NCBI RefSeq assembly: GCF_002127325.2
Contig: NC_035449.2
Span: forward strand, 144,994,946-145,058,945
From: Helianthus annuus
Lineage: Eukaryota > Streptophyta > Magnoliopsida > Asterales > Asteraceae
Direction of reading: 5' to 3'
Length of the DNA stretch: 64,000 nt
Position numbers and translations under genes: made by a program. The notes under the pieces were generated by a model. That model made no database searches. It saw only the letters and a list, made by a program, of their open reading frames with translations, and was not told the origin of the DNA. This document shows positions 1 through 11,853 of this stretch, one piece after another (the stretch's first letter is position 1; every line of letters begins with the position of its first letter).

Positions 1-1171
1 ATAACTATCTTTAATCCGACAAATCACTGGACCATTCGTGATTTATCGCCAAGTCAATCGTTAATTACGACGGATTGACTTTTAGGCTAAAACTATTGAA
101 AAATGAAACCACAAAGGGTTAGGCAACTTACAGAAGCTTGGTGCACGAATTAGGATGCTAGAAGAAAGCTTTGGAGCTCCAGAAGTGAGTTAGAATGCAG
201 GTTTGAGTGTGATTTCACTTATGTGCAATGTATGCCCTTTTATAGTGGATTTCCAAGCACAAGATCATTACAACTCAACCTACCAAGGAGTATGGATGAT
301 CAGCAGGTGGCCCTTGGTGCTAGGAGGCAAGTAGAGGGCGCCCATGCTTCATTTATTGCACTTTTGATCGTTCACAACTCCAAACAACAAGTCTGTCCAA
401 AGTTTCTGCATCTGGGCGGTTCACGCGGCCCGCATTAGATTTCATGCAGCTTGTACGCGGGCCGCATGGATCTTCATGTCAGACACGTATCCACAGATGG
501 CTCGAGGCCCGCTTCAACTTATGTGTTTCACTCAGGCGGGCCGCCTGAGGCCTGTTTTCAAAGATTTTTAAATCTTTTGTAATGATTAACCGAATCTTTG
601 TAATTAATAACCTGACCATTAGGGTTTGAAGGGGTAACTTTGCGATTTGGCCCTCGGTTAATTACAATTAAGGGCCTCGTGCCATTTACCCGCACTGTCA
701 AGTCCCCGGTTAATTTAATTACTATCCGGAAAGCCTTAACTTTCATTGTTGACGCTTTTAACCCTTCTCGTACGAATTTGATCATAACTTTCTCGTTTTA
801 AAACGGAACTTCGCGGAATTTATACAGTACATTCTAGTGAGCGTATTTTACTGTTACAAAGCCTCGGGTTCGTCAAAGGGCCACTCAGAGGTATAATTAA
901 ACATGTTGACACGGTTAACCCCTGCAGCTTGTAATCTCTCACTTTCTTCCGCGTTTCGCTTCCGTACGATCCATGATTTATTCGTTTGAAGGTACGAGCA
1001 TTGTTTAGGGTTACTATACAGTATATTTACCCTTTGTTGACATTTATAACCCTCGAATTTACATACTTTCAAGGTTTGTCAACTTTAGTCCTTTATTTAA
1101 TATTTAATGCCACGTGTAAACTCATGACACGTGTTAACACATTATTCGACACAAAATTTCGAGGTGTTACA
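1..1171 (-). mobile_element. First ~1.17 kb of an antisense chromovirus LTR
   Basis: Read on the minus strand, an LTR-like start TGTAACACCTCG lies at 1171 and the sequence runs leftwards out of the window. It resembles the start of the 3' LTR at 11022: a TGTAACACC start, acacgtgtc near the start, then 'ggactaaagttgacaaac' and a 'ctgagtg(g/a)cc' block. It is therefore a related but distinct chromovirus inserted antisense into the 5' LTR of chromovirus A; the sequence right of 1171 picks up that LTR about 520 bp into its length. Short ORFs here are not coding. The rest of the insert and its duplication are outside the window. Confidence 0.7.
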
Positions 1172-4100
1172 ACAATCATGTTAAAAAGGGTTTAAAACAA
1201 TTAGGGACTGAATCTGCCAGCTTTGAAACTTGTTTTGCCAGTAAAACAGGCCTACGCGGCCCACGTAAGCCCCCTCTATGGCTTACGCGGCCCGCCTGAG
1301 AATACCCAGCGCAGAAAATGAATGCCAGGTGCAGGTCAATTTCTCCAAACCGCCATAACTTTGATTGTATCGACTCAATGGGCTATATGTCGGTTTATTC
1401 CATCAACTAGGACACCTGGGGTGATCCTAGGATGTCCCATAACAGGTGTGAATGATATAAGCTCATGGAATTTAGTATTTAAGGGCCTTAGTTCTTGAGT
1501 TCATGAACTCACTTCTTGCGATCAACTTTCAAACACTTGCTTCTGGAGCTTGCATCAGTAGGAGAAGATTACCAAGTGTAGAAAAGAGAGCTAGGACCAT
1601 TAGTAAGCTTCTAATTACTTGCTTAGTCGTTTTAATTAGCTTAATTACTCAAAAGTCAAACTTATCGTAAATTAGATTTGACTTTCGTTTTAATCACATA
1701 TGGACTAGCCACTGATCAAATTGAAAGTGGTTATGGAACCATATTAAGGTATGTGATTAACCCCTAAAAGGGCACCTCCTAATTATCTCGTTTGACTAGT
1801 CAATTGTCGGGTCAAAGTAGTTTGACAAAAAGTCTAACTGGACAGAATGTTTGAAAATGATTAAAATTAATAAAACAGAAGTTCTAAATTATATTTTAAC
1901 ATTCTAATGACTTGGTAATTAATATTAAAACATGTTTTATCAGTCCTAACCCGACAATTAATAGTCTAAGGTCAGTTCTGACCCGTTTAAGCTTATCTCT
2001 CCCATGTTTTAAGCTTCCATTAGGACCACATTACTCAGTAGTATAACCCTCTGAAGTTATATTGCATGATTCCTAATGGTTTGAATTATATGCACATGAT
2101 CGTTAATATGCTTAAAAATGCCATAAACGCCCTTTTGACACACAACTGAGATTTTTAGCAATGTGAATGGACAAACACCTTTGCTACTGATATTTAGAGT
2201 TGTCCCGAAAATTTGACATCAGTTTGAGGTCTAGATTAGGAGTTATGCTCAGTAGCGTAATTAGAAAGCTTTTTATAATTAAATGGCGTAATTAGCATAA
2301 AGCCTATCTAAACCCAATTTTTGATACCAAACTTTTTACCTACTGATGTAAAATAATATTTTGGGATTTTTGAAGATTTTTATTTATTTTTAGGCTGAGC
2401 ATAACATAGGATTATAGCTTGATTTCGGTAATTGTCGGTTTTACCCTTTTCATGTATAAAATGAGTTTTACATAACATTTGGATGTCAAAATTTTTGCTA
2501 CTGATTTTATATGATAAATAAAGTATTTTGAACTTTATAAACTGATCAAAAAATCAGATTTCCTATTTTAACCCGAATATCCCTTAAAACCGACTTTTTA
2601 GCGTTTTTAGCGCATAATATAAGTTAAAACTATATTTGGCTCATAAAACCTATTACCTACTGATGTTTTAAGTTAATTTATATAATTAAACAGTAAGCCA
2701 AAGTGTTTAAACTCAGAATTCTATTTTGACCTTTAAAGCTTATGTGAAATAACCAAAATGCCCCTAAGGTGCATAGTTTGGTTATATCAGATAAATTTCA
2801 CATATATAAAATACCCTACTGTTATAACTTATAAAAATACATATTCTTACTGATTATATCAGACCTGAAACTCAGTTTAACATTTAAGCTCTTTTATGAG
2901 CATTAAAATTACCCAAATGCCCTTATGGGACTTAAATTAGTTTAAATTACTTTTTGGGCATATATGTTAACATCTTACTGATGTATTAACATAGTTTGAG
3001 CATAATAATGATTGAGACCTGTATATAATTTATTTGGTTACCCGTTACGCGTTTATGCGTTCGGATCGGCATACGTGACTAGTTTACGTTAAATAGCCGA
3101 AACGGGCTTAACCTTATCATTAAATTCTCATTTTCCAGAATGTGTTTAGTTTACACATATTATACAAGTATCCAAGCTTGTCGGGTCTAAACCACATTCA
3201 ATTCCGATCACCGCTTAATCTAGCGTTTAGAAACGTAAGGTTTCCTTCTAGCTAGCCGGTCTAAGTCCTTGACTTAATTAAAGACCCGTTAGCATCCTAA
3301 TAGGTTAATAAACCTTCTATACAGATTAAATAGCTTCCGGTAGAAGGTGCCTTCAAAAAGCTTTAGGATTATACTGCTAGCATAAGGTAAACACTTTTAA
3401 CTTATTTTCCCTTATACGGGCTTGGGATATGGTATTATAATAATACCACTTGGTCGGGTATGAAATAATTTAATCGGATTGTGATTAATAAATTGCATAA
3501 CCCATTTTAATCTGCTTTTTTTTTTGATAACATGAACATTGGGGGTTAATTCAACCGTGTCCTGGATATCCTCGGCTCATTTCATTTGAAAATGGCCACG
3601 ACTTATGCACGGGGTGTAGGCATACACCTGACAAATGCAAATGCTAAATAATATATATAAACCCACATGTTGGGGATAACTCCTTTTTGGGTTCTATAAG
3701 TGGTGAGTCGGTTAATCACGTCCGGCTTCCAACCGGCCCCAATTGTATGACAAACATGTAAACTGTATACAAGAATATCTTTAAATAATTGTCCCAAATT
3801 ATAAATGATTTGTGCCATGCACACTTAAATCAATTTTCATAAATGTTTTCAAAAAGAGTCAGTTAATTGTATTTACCAGTGTAAACTGACGTATTTTCTT
3901 AAAAGACTGATTGACAGGTACCTCTCGTAATAGGCTGGAGCTATTAGGTGTCATAAGAGGATCTTGAAAATCCATAGATACCTGAAATCTGTTGTTTTTG
4001 TTTCTTTGTACATTTATGATCCGCCTGTGGATCTTATTACATTCCAGTCTGTATATTCTTAAACTCGAACACTCAGACATTATGGTTTGTAATAGTTTAT

Positions 4101-4208
4101 TCACCAAGCCTCCCGCTGTGCTATTATATTGTGTATATTGACAATGATGATATCAACTACGTCACGATACTCCCCACCGGTAATATGTGGAAATATCGGG
4201 GTGTGACA
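1172..4208 (+). repeat. 5' LTR of chromovirus A (first ~520 bp missing here)
   Basis: Collinear and nearly identical with 11542-14634. It ends in TGTGACA at 4208, directly before the primer site. It lacks a 47-bp segment present in the 3' LTR (12348-12394) and a 9-bp repeat near the end. The motif tatttaagg near 1477 is a plausible TATA-like box by position, matching 11846 in the other LTR. No gene is seen in this stretch. Confidence 0.92.
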
Positions 4209-4211
4209 GGT

Positions 4212-4224
4212 TGGTATCAGAGCC
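4212..4224 (+). other. Primer binding site, initiator Met tRNA
   Basis: TGGTATCAGAGCC, three bases after the LTR end, is the usual complement of the 3' end of plant initiator tRNA-Met and primes minus-strand DNA synthesis. It is not a tRNA gene. Confidence 0.93.
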
Positions 4225-4226
4225 AA

Positions 4227-4270
4227 CATTGAGTGAATTAAACACTAACCTTTTGTGTTTAATCTCAATG
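4227..4270. other. Long stem-loop just after the primer site
   Basis: CATTGAG (4227-4233) pairs with CTCAATG (4264-4270), and TTAAACAC (4238-4245) pairs with GTGTTTAA (4255-4262), around a 9-nt loop. All 15 pairs are Watson-Crick, with one small internal loop. A perfect 12-nt palindrome ACTCTCGAGAGT follows at 4293-4304. The position suggests a role in packaging or dimerisation; that is inference. Confidence 0.6.
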
Positions 4271-4397
4271 ACACAATAAGCACATTCCTTAGACTCTCGA
4301 GAGTAGGCAAATGACCTAGGATTTATTCTTAACTTTCCTTTGCTGTTTATATTTTATTTTGTTTTGTTTTCTTGTTTTGACAGGAAGTTCAGCTACA

Positions 4398-5603
4398 ATG
4401 CCTCCAAGAGTTAGGGGTAAAGGAAAGGGCCCCATGCGAGGGGGACCATCAGCAGCAGGACCTTCACATCGACGCACTCCATCTGCGTCATTTTCCAGTT
4501 CTGACTCTCACAATCTGTGGGGTCACTCTTACAAGCCAGGGAGACATTCTATCTCGTTGAGCTCCTCACCTTCATTCCATCCATCATTCGGGCCGCCTGT
4601 CCCAGACGAGCCTCAGCATTCGCACCATTCTCAACACTCCCATCACTCCCATGAATCTCACTAGTCTTACCATTCGTTGCACTCTCATTCTTTTCATCAT
4701 TCGGATTCTACCTACTCGCCGGCACAGTTTAATCCGAATGATTATGTTAACGACTTTTTGGGCTACAACCCTTTGGGCCCTGAGGACCACTTTTCTCAGG
4801 AAATGGAGATGGACGACGACCCAGACCCGGAGATGCAGACCGGAACACCGGGCCACCCAATTAGCATCTCAAGTGGTTCCCCATTTCAGGGATCACCGTA
4901 CCGTGGGCCCGATTCCTACCAAGAGAGAATGGCCGCGTATGATTGGTACTTTACTCCTTCGTACCATAACTCTCCTGCCCAACCACCTTTGGTTGAACCC
5001 CAGCTTCAAGCAGTTTCACCTCCACCACTTCCTGTTGAGGAGCCGCCTCAACAGCCACCTCAGCCACCTCCCGAGCCTCCGACGCGAAGGAGGAACGCAC
5101 GAATATCTGTGCGAGGAGGACCTCGTTTTAGCTCTCCACAGGGTTCAAGTTCTTATCCTCCTATTCCCGAGGACCCCCAAATGGGTGGACCCTCGAACGC
5201 GGTGCCCGAGAACGATCCTCCGCCAGCTTCTTATGCACCACCACAACCGCCTATGGGTTTCGACAACCCGATCCCGACTTACCCAGGTTCTTCTGGGTAC
5301 AATCCTTTTGAAAACCCAACTGGTTACCCATCGGATTATGGAACTCATGATCCGTACCTTACAGCTGCAAAATACCATCATCTTTACCCTTCTTCTTACC
5401 CTCCAGTTTATCCAACTGGATACCCGTTGCAGGGTTATCAATACTCGCCTTACCAGCAACCTCCTCCTCCCCAGCAGCAGCAGCAAACTCAGGAGATCCT
5501 GGAAAGGTTAGATAGGGTTGAGCATGAGGTAAACAAGACCAAGAAGCAACATAGTAGCTTTATGAAGGGCCTCGCAAACCTTATTAAAGGAAAGAAGAAG
5601 TAG
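4398..5603 (+). pseudogene. Extra ORF between PBS and gag of chromovirus A
   Basis: An open frame of 401 codons broken only by one TAG at 4662-4664. It starts MPPRVRGKGKGPMRGG, a basic glycine-rich head, followed by Ser/His-rich tracts (HSHHSQHSHHSHES), an acidic patch (MEMDDDPDPE), a long Pro/Tyr-rich middle and a Gln run. It ends in a short heptad-like segment (ILERLDRVEHEVNKTKKQ) and a lysine-rich tail. No protease, RT, integrase or zinc-finger motif is seen. It sits where gag would be expected, with the real gag 900 bp downstream. Chromovirus B also has an ORF at this place, with quite different composition. The proline-rich, coiled-coil and basic-tail layout would suit an RNA- or particle-associated accessory protein, but the function is unknown. 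Confidence 0.7.
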
Positions 5604-5638
5604 GAAATTGTTTAATTTTCTTGTATTGTCTTTTAATC

Positions 5639-5753
5639 AAGTCCCTGTGAGGACATTATTTTATTTTCAGTACCAAGTCCCCGCGTGGACTTATTTCCTA
5701 TTTCTGTAGCCCCTGCGTGGGCATTGTTATGTTTCAAGTCCCGTTTAGGGCAT
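5639..5753. repeat. Four tandem mini-hairpins in the leader of chromovirus A
   Basis: Four copies spaced about 32-36 bp of a unit like AAGTCCCCGCGTGGACTT. Stems are GTCC/GGAC (5641-5654), AAGTCC/GGACTT (5675-5692), GCCC/GGGC (5709-5722) and CCC/GGG (5740-5750). Between units the arms change together (GTCC with GGAC, GCCC with GGGC), so pairing is kept while sequence drifts. It lies directly after the extra ORF stop. Confidence 0.6.
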
Positions 5754-6176
5754 CCCTGTATTAGTTTCATGGTTTAATGAAGTTTATCTTTAATTTTTAA
5801 GTATGTATTTTATTACATCATCTTATATCATTTCAATTTTAAATTGATCTGCCAATGAAATTCTTAGAGGTATAACCTAGCCAAAATATTAACTGGCTAT
5901 GATGGTACAACCTTTTTAAGACAGTAAATCCTTGTTAACATCTGAAAATATGTTAACATTCCTGGCTGTGCGGTACGAGAAACCACACAAGCTTCCAAAA
6001 ATGTATTTGCATTTTTCCAAGTCTCTTATGTATAGCCTGAATGATCAATACGAATCATGGCTAATAAACATCAATATGATGTGTACACCGAAACATCCAT
6101 TAGAGATGTATGCTTATAAGCAAAGGTGTGATAATGACAATGATAGTTTTATTTCATAAACTTCTTGTCAAAAAGG

Positions 6177-6323
6177 CGATGAACATCGTTCGACCCTTAA
6201 AAGACCAATGATCCAAGAGATCATTGGTTATGTTTTAATCGTCTTAGTGACAAGGCCTTTTAGTGCCATCTAAATCTCCTTCGAGATGAGCCTTGTGCTA
6301 AATAAAATGTCCTTTACGACATT
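6177..6323. other. Second hairpin cluster before gag of chromovirus A
   Basis: A chain of stem-loops: CGATG/CATCG (6177-6188); CCAATGATC/GATCATTGG with a 5-nt loop (6205-6227); CAAGGC/GCCTTG (6251-6295) enclosing ATCTC/GAGAT (6274-6287); and AATGTC/GACATT with a 6-nt loop (6306-6323). Nothing here codes. It precedes the gag start by about 180 bp. Confidence 0.55.
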
Positions 6324-6504
6324 GACAGTTGTGAATTCTAATTCCCCTGTCTAATAAATATAAAGAATATTATATTCTATTGATTATTTAATTATTACTT
6401 AAAAAGGGTCTAAATGGTTTAATAATACCATGACCCACTAATCATCAATGCGATGATACATTATATAATTTAAATATCATCATTGTTTGATACAGTATTC
6501 AAAA

Positions 6505-9087
6505 ATGGCTGGCTCGGATGAAGCAAACAGTCATCCTACAGAAGGCAACAACACCAGGATTAATATCACAGGTGCCGAACTGCAAGCAATGATCACCGCA
6601 GCAGTTACTCAAGCGATAGATGCTAAATTTAAAGAGCCAAGTATTGTTCGGTCTCAAACTCATTTGAGATCCCATTCTCAACCTCACACTCATAAGAAAA
6701 GTGAGTCTCATCACTCATCTAATCAAGGAAGCGAGTCGAAAAGGCAAATTATCCTTGAGCCGATTCCCAGGTACACCAAGGGTTGTACCTACAAGTACTT
6801 TGTCTCCTGTAAACCAAGAGATTTTACAGGAGAAAAGGGAGCAATTGATTGTATGAAATGGTTAGACGAGATGGAGACAGTGATAGATATCAGCGGATGT
6901 GCTAAAGAGGATATAGTGAAGTTTGTATCACAATCCTTCAAGGGTGATGCCCTCACTTGGTGGAAAGCATTGGTGCAAGCCACTGGGAAGGTTCCTTTGT
7001 ACAATCTTTCATGGAACAAATTTGTTGATTTGGTTAAGGACACCTATTGCCCTCAGCATGAAGTCGAGCGGATAGAGACTGATTTCCTCACCTCAGTAAT
7101 GAAGGATCTGGATTGTAGATCCTATGTGACTAGCTTCAATTCAACGTCAAGGCTTGTGCCATATTTTGTCACTCCTGAGCCCAAACGCATTGCGCGTTTC
7201 ATCGGTGGTTTGGCCCTTGAAGTAAAAGGGAATGTCAAGGCCTCTAAGCCAACCACTTATAGATCTGCTGTGGATCTATCTTTGTCCCTCACTCTAGATG
7301 TCGTGAGGAGTAGGGCGAAGAAGGTTACCGATGAAGGGAAAAGAAAAAGAGAGGAAGACAAGTCTCCTCAGTCGAACAAAAAGGGCATGGGGAACTCTGG
7401 TTCCAAAAAGGAGCAGTCGAATGACAGGCCCAAGTGCAAGACATGTCACAAAAGGCACTTTGGAAAGTGCAACCAAGACCCACAGGCCAAACCATGTGGG
7501 ATTTGTAAAAAGAAAGGGCACAAGTCGGTTGAGTTCCGAAATATCAAAGATGTAACTTGCTATGGTTGCAATGAAAAGGGGCACATCAAAACTAATTGCC
7601 CCAAGAATGCAAAGAAGCCCGAGGAGGCAAAGAAAACAAATGCAAGAGTCTTCCAGATGAACGCGAGGGAAGCGATGAACGACGAGAATGTCAAAACAGG
7701 TACCTTCCTCATCAATAATAACTATGCTAGAATCTTATTTGATTCCGGTGCTGATAAGTCTTTTGTAGACCATAAGTTCTGTAAGATATTGAATTTGCCC
7801 ATTAAGACTCTAGACATAAAATATGAGGTAGAGCTTGCCGATGGTACCTTAGAAACAACTTCCACTCTTCTTGATGGATGTTCTATATCCATTAAGAATC
7901 ATTCTATCCCGCTATCCCTCTTGCCAATGAATTTGGCTGGGTTTGATATAGTTTTAGGCATGGATTGGTTGTCTCATAACCAAGCCCAAATTGCCTGTGA
8001 TAAAAAGCTAGTTATTATCAAAAACCCTTCTGGCGAGTCAGTCACTATTCAGGGAGATACACAATATGGATTGCCCAGCAATGTGTCTATTCTCAAGGTA
8101 TCACAGTGTTTGAAGAGTGGATGTGTCATTTACATGGCACAAGTGACTGTGAATGATCCGAAACCTAAGATTCAGGACATTCCAGTCATCTCAGAGTATC
8201 CTGATGTTTTTCCTGACGAGTTACCTGGATTACCTCTTGAGAGGCAAGTAGAGTTCAGGATAGACATTCTACCAGGATCTGCATCTATTGCACGAGCTCC
8301 TACTGAAATGAAAGAGCTTAAAACTCAATTAGACGACTTACTGGAAAAAGGTTTCATCCAGCCCAGCTCTTTGCCTTGGGGAGCTCCAATACTGTTTGTG
8401 AAAAAGAAGGACAGATCAATGCGCTTATGCATTGGTTACCGTGAATTGAATAAGGTAACGATCAAGAATCGTTATCCTTTACCCAGGATCGATGATTTAT
8501 TTGATCAGCTCCAAGGGGCGAGCTATTTCTCAAAGATTGATTTGAGCTCTGGGTATCATCAACTTAAAGTGAGAACTGAAGATGTGGCTAAGACAGCATT
8601 TAGGACGAGGTATGGACATTTTGAGTTCTTAGTGATGCCTTTTGGGCTCACTAATGCGCCTGCAGCATTCATGGACCTCATGAATAGAGTCTGCAAACCA
8701 TGCCTAGATAAGTTTGTCATTGTCTTTATAGACGACATACTTATTTACTCTCGTAGCCAAGTTGATCACGAAAAGCACCTCCGGTGTATCTTAGGATTGC
8801 TTCGACAAGAGAAGTTGTATGCTAAATTCTCCAAGTGCGAATTTTGGCTTCGTGAAGTCCAATTCCTTGGACATGTTGTTAGTGAAAGTGGTATCCAAGT
8901 TGATCCTGCCAAGATAGAAGCCATTATGAGTTGGGAAGCACCAAAGACGCCTACAAAAATTCGCAGCTTTCTAGGTTTAGCTGGATATTATAGAAGATTC
9001 ATTGAGAACTTCTCAAGGATAGCTGCACCATTAACTTCTTTAACCCGCAAGAATGTGAAATTTGATTGGGGTCCAAAGCAACTATAA
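6505..9087 (+). pseudogene. gag-protease-RT part of the chromovirus A polyprotein
   Basis: One open frame, read from MAGSDEANS (an in-frame ATG lies 18 bp upstream). Domains in order, counting from that upstream ATG: capsid-type gag about residues 120-245 ([15 protein letters not shown]); three Cys/His knuckles about 317-375; aspartic protease near 415 ([12 protein letters not shown]); RT from about 600 with [21 protein letters not shown] and the catalytic FIDD. The second knuckle [14 protein letters not shown] has Phe where the last Cys belongs. CIGYREL in RT has Gly where related elements have Asp. The frame ends at a TAA (9085-9087) that cuts the polyprotein between RT and RNase H; the protein homology continues past it. 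In an intact element this makes capsid, protease and reverse transcriptase in cytoplasmic particles. Confidence 0.93.
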
Positions 9088-9872
9088 TCTTTTGAGATTC
9101 TTAAGCAAAAGTTGAGCAATGCTCCGTGTTGACCTTACCCGAAGGAATTGAAGAGTTTGTCGTATATTGTGATGCTTCACACACCGGCATGGGATGTGTA
9201 CTTATGCAACATGGCAAGGTGATTGCCTATGCATCACGACAACTGAAGGTGCATGAAAAGAATTACACCACCCATGATTTGGAATTGGGTGCTGTTGTAT
9301 TCGCACTTAAGTTGTGGAGGCATTATTTATATGGAACTAAATGTGTGATCTACTCGGATCACAAAAGTCTCCAACACTTATTCAATCAAAAGGAACTCAA
9401 TATGAGACAACACCGTTGGATGGAAACTCTAAATGAATTTGATTGCGAGATACGCTACCATCCAGGTAAAGCGAACGTGGTCGCTGATGCTCTAAGCAGA
9501 AAGGAAAGAGCTAAACCAATCAGGATCAATGCCAAGAGCATTGAGTTGAAGAATAGTTTGAATGAAAGACTATTAGCTGCATAGAAAGATGTTGTTTTGG
9601 AAGTTAATGTTCCAAACGAAAAGTTAGGTGTAACTGCTGAGAAGTTAGCACCTGGGAAGGATGGAATCCTCAGAATGGATGGAAGAATTTGGGTTCCTAT
9701 TAATGGAGGAATTCGAGATGTAATCCTCCAAGAAGCCCACAACTCCAAGTATGCAGTTCACCCTGGAGGTAACAAAATGTACCAGGATTTGAAGACTAAT
9801 TATTGGTGGATAGGTTTGAAGAAATCTATTGCCACACACGTAGCTAAGTGCCTGACATGTGCTCAGATTTAA
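9088..9872 (+). pseudogene. RNase H and integrase zinc-finger part of chromovirus A pol
   Basis: Homology resumes after the TAA at 9085, with a one-base deletion near 9120-9126 that moves the frame. RNase H follows with its acidic residues in place ([22 protein letters not shown]), then a TAG at 9582-9584. Past the stop, in the same frame, is the integrase HHCC finger (HNSKYAVHPGG ... CLTCAQI) up to a TAA at 9870-9872. The catalytic residues are still present, so decay is by scattered point changes and not by a large loss. Confidence 0.88.
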
Positions 9873-9908
9873 GCTGAACATCAAAAGCCATCAGGACTAC
9901 TTCAATAA

Positions 9909-10985
9909 CCAGAACTCCCTACATGGAAGTGGGAGATGGTAACCATGGATTTCATAACCAAGTTACCTAGAACAAGGCATGGAAATGATACCATATGGGT
10001 TATAGTTGATAGACTGACCAAGTCAGCACATTTCCTGCCCATCAAGGAGACTCATAGCTCCAACAAGTTAGCCCAGTTATACGTAGACAAGATTGTAGCT
10101 CTTCATGGAGTACCGGTGTTTATTATCTCTGATAGAGATACTAGATACACCTCTCACTTTTGGAAAAGTTTCCAACAGTCTTTGGGCACACGTTTGAATT
10201 TTAGTTCTGCTTACCATCCTCAGACGGATGGACAGAGTGAGCGTACAATTCAAACTTTGGAAGACATGCTTCGTGCATGTATTATTGATTTAGGTGGTAG
10301 TTGGGATGACCACCTGCCTTTGATCGAGTTCTCTTATAACAATAGCTACCATACAAGCATACAAGCTGTGCCTTTTGAGGCATTATATGGTAGGAAATGC
10401 AGAACGCCTGTCTGTTGGGCAGAAGTAGGAGAAGCTCAATTATCAGGACCTGATATAGTCCTTGAAACGACGGACAAGATTGTCCAGATTCGTGATCACC
10501 TGAAAGCTGCCAGGGATAGGCAGAAAAGTTATGCCGATAAGAGGCAAAAACCTCTAAAGTTTGAGGTAGGCGATAAAGTTTTACTGAAAGTGTCACCCTG
10601 GAAAGGCGTGATGTGTTTTGGTAAAAAGGGCAAGTTGAGCCCTAGATATATTGGACCATTCAAGATTATTGAATGTGTCGGCAGTGTAGCTTATAAGCTA
10701 AACTTGCCTGAGGAGCTGAGTGGGATTCATAATGTGTTCCACATTTGTAAACTAAAGAAATGCCTAGTCGATGAATTGCTAGCTATGTCTCATCAAGACG
10801 TACATATTGATGAAAGCTTAAGATTCGTTGAAAGACCTATATCGATCGAGGATCGACAGGTTAAAAAGCTCCGAAGAAAGCATGTTCCTATAGTAAAGGT
10901 CAAATGGGATGCTCGCAGAGGTCCCGAATATACGTGGGAAGTCGAGTCCACTATGAGACAGAAGTACCCTCACCTATTCCAGTAA
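9909..10985 (+). pseudogene. Integrase core and chromodomain-like tail of chromovirus A
   Basis: It continues the same frame after a further TAA at 9906-9908. The DDE triad is visible: Asp in MDFITKLP, Asp in ISDRDTRY and Glu in [16 protein letters not shown]-type module follows ([21 protein letters not shown]). The C-terminus [33 protein letters not shown] is the short chromodomain-like tail of plant chromoviruses, which in the family steers insertion to particular chromatin. The stop lies 36 bp before the 3' LTR, so coding runs almost to the PPT. Confidence 0.9.
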
Positions 10986-11004
10986 ATCTCGGGGTCGAGA
11001 TTTC

Positions 11005-11021
11005 TTTTAAGGGGGTGAGAG
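11005..11021 (+). other. Polypurine tract of chromovirus A
   Basis: The purine-rich run aagggggtgagag lies directly before the TGTAACACC start of the 3' LTR, the normal place for plus-strand priming. Confidence 0.85.
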
Positions 11022-11845
11022 TGTAACACCACGTAAAAACGTGTCCAATTATGTATAGACACGTGTCCTAAACTCTAAATATGTGAAAGATTGAGTTTGA
11101 GGGACTAAAGTTGACAAACAACGAAAATATGTAAGCGAAGGGACTAAAAGTGTCAACATGCCAAACTTGTGCCTCTGAATGACCATACGTGAAGAAAATA
11201 TTCTTAAATGGGTGATTAATTGGATATAAGAAGCCTTTTGTGAAAATAATCGGAAGATTATAAAACTACAAGGGTTAAACGTGTCAACATGTCAATTTTG
11301 ACCTCTGAGTGACCTTTTAACGAAACCGAGGTTTCGAAATATTCAAATATACTCCCAAGAATAAGTGATAAAAATTTCACATGGTTTCGAGATCGTTAAG
11401 CATGTTTTCAAGACTTTGGGCTATAAGTGTCAACTTGATGAAACTTGCATTCATAATGATATTTAATGAACCCGAGCCTAACGAAGTTAGTTTATTCATC
11501 CTTGAGCTTTATCAAACTAACTACAAGGGCCTTATATGTCAACAATCATGTTAAAAAGGGTTTAAAACAATCAGGGACTGAATCTGCCAGCTTTGAAACT
11601 TGTTTTGCCAGTAAAACAGGCCTACGCGGCCCACGTAAGCCCCCTCTATGGCTTACGCGGCCCGCCTGAGAATGCCCAGCGCAGAAAATTAATGCCAGGT
11701 GCAGGTCAGCTTCTCCAAACCGCCATAACTTTGATTGTATCGACTCAATGGGCTATATGTCGGTTTATTTCATCAACTAGGACACCTAGGGTGATCCTAG
11801 GATGTCCCATAACAGGTGTGAATGATCTAAGCTCATGGAATTTAG

Positions 11846-11853
11846 TATTTAAG
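11846..11853 (+). promoter_or_regulatory. TATA-like box in the chromovirus A LTR
   Basis: TATTTAAG, about 825 bp into the LTR and followed by a pyrimidine-rich stretch, would fit the U3 promoter. It is present in both LTRs. There is no transcript evidence. Confidence 0.35.

Noticed and set aside
4212..4224. Possible tRNA-Met gene fragment
   Set aside because: It is only the primer binding site complement beside an LTR; no cloverleaf.
4584..5511. Long frames overlapping the extra ORF (4651-5511 plus, 5145-5486 minus)
   Set aside because: Out-of-frame reads of a repetitive Pro/His-coding region; Arg/Leu-rich with no structure.
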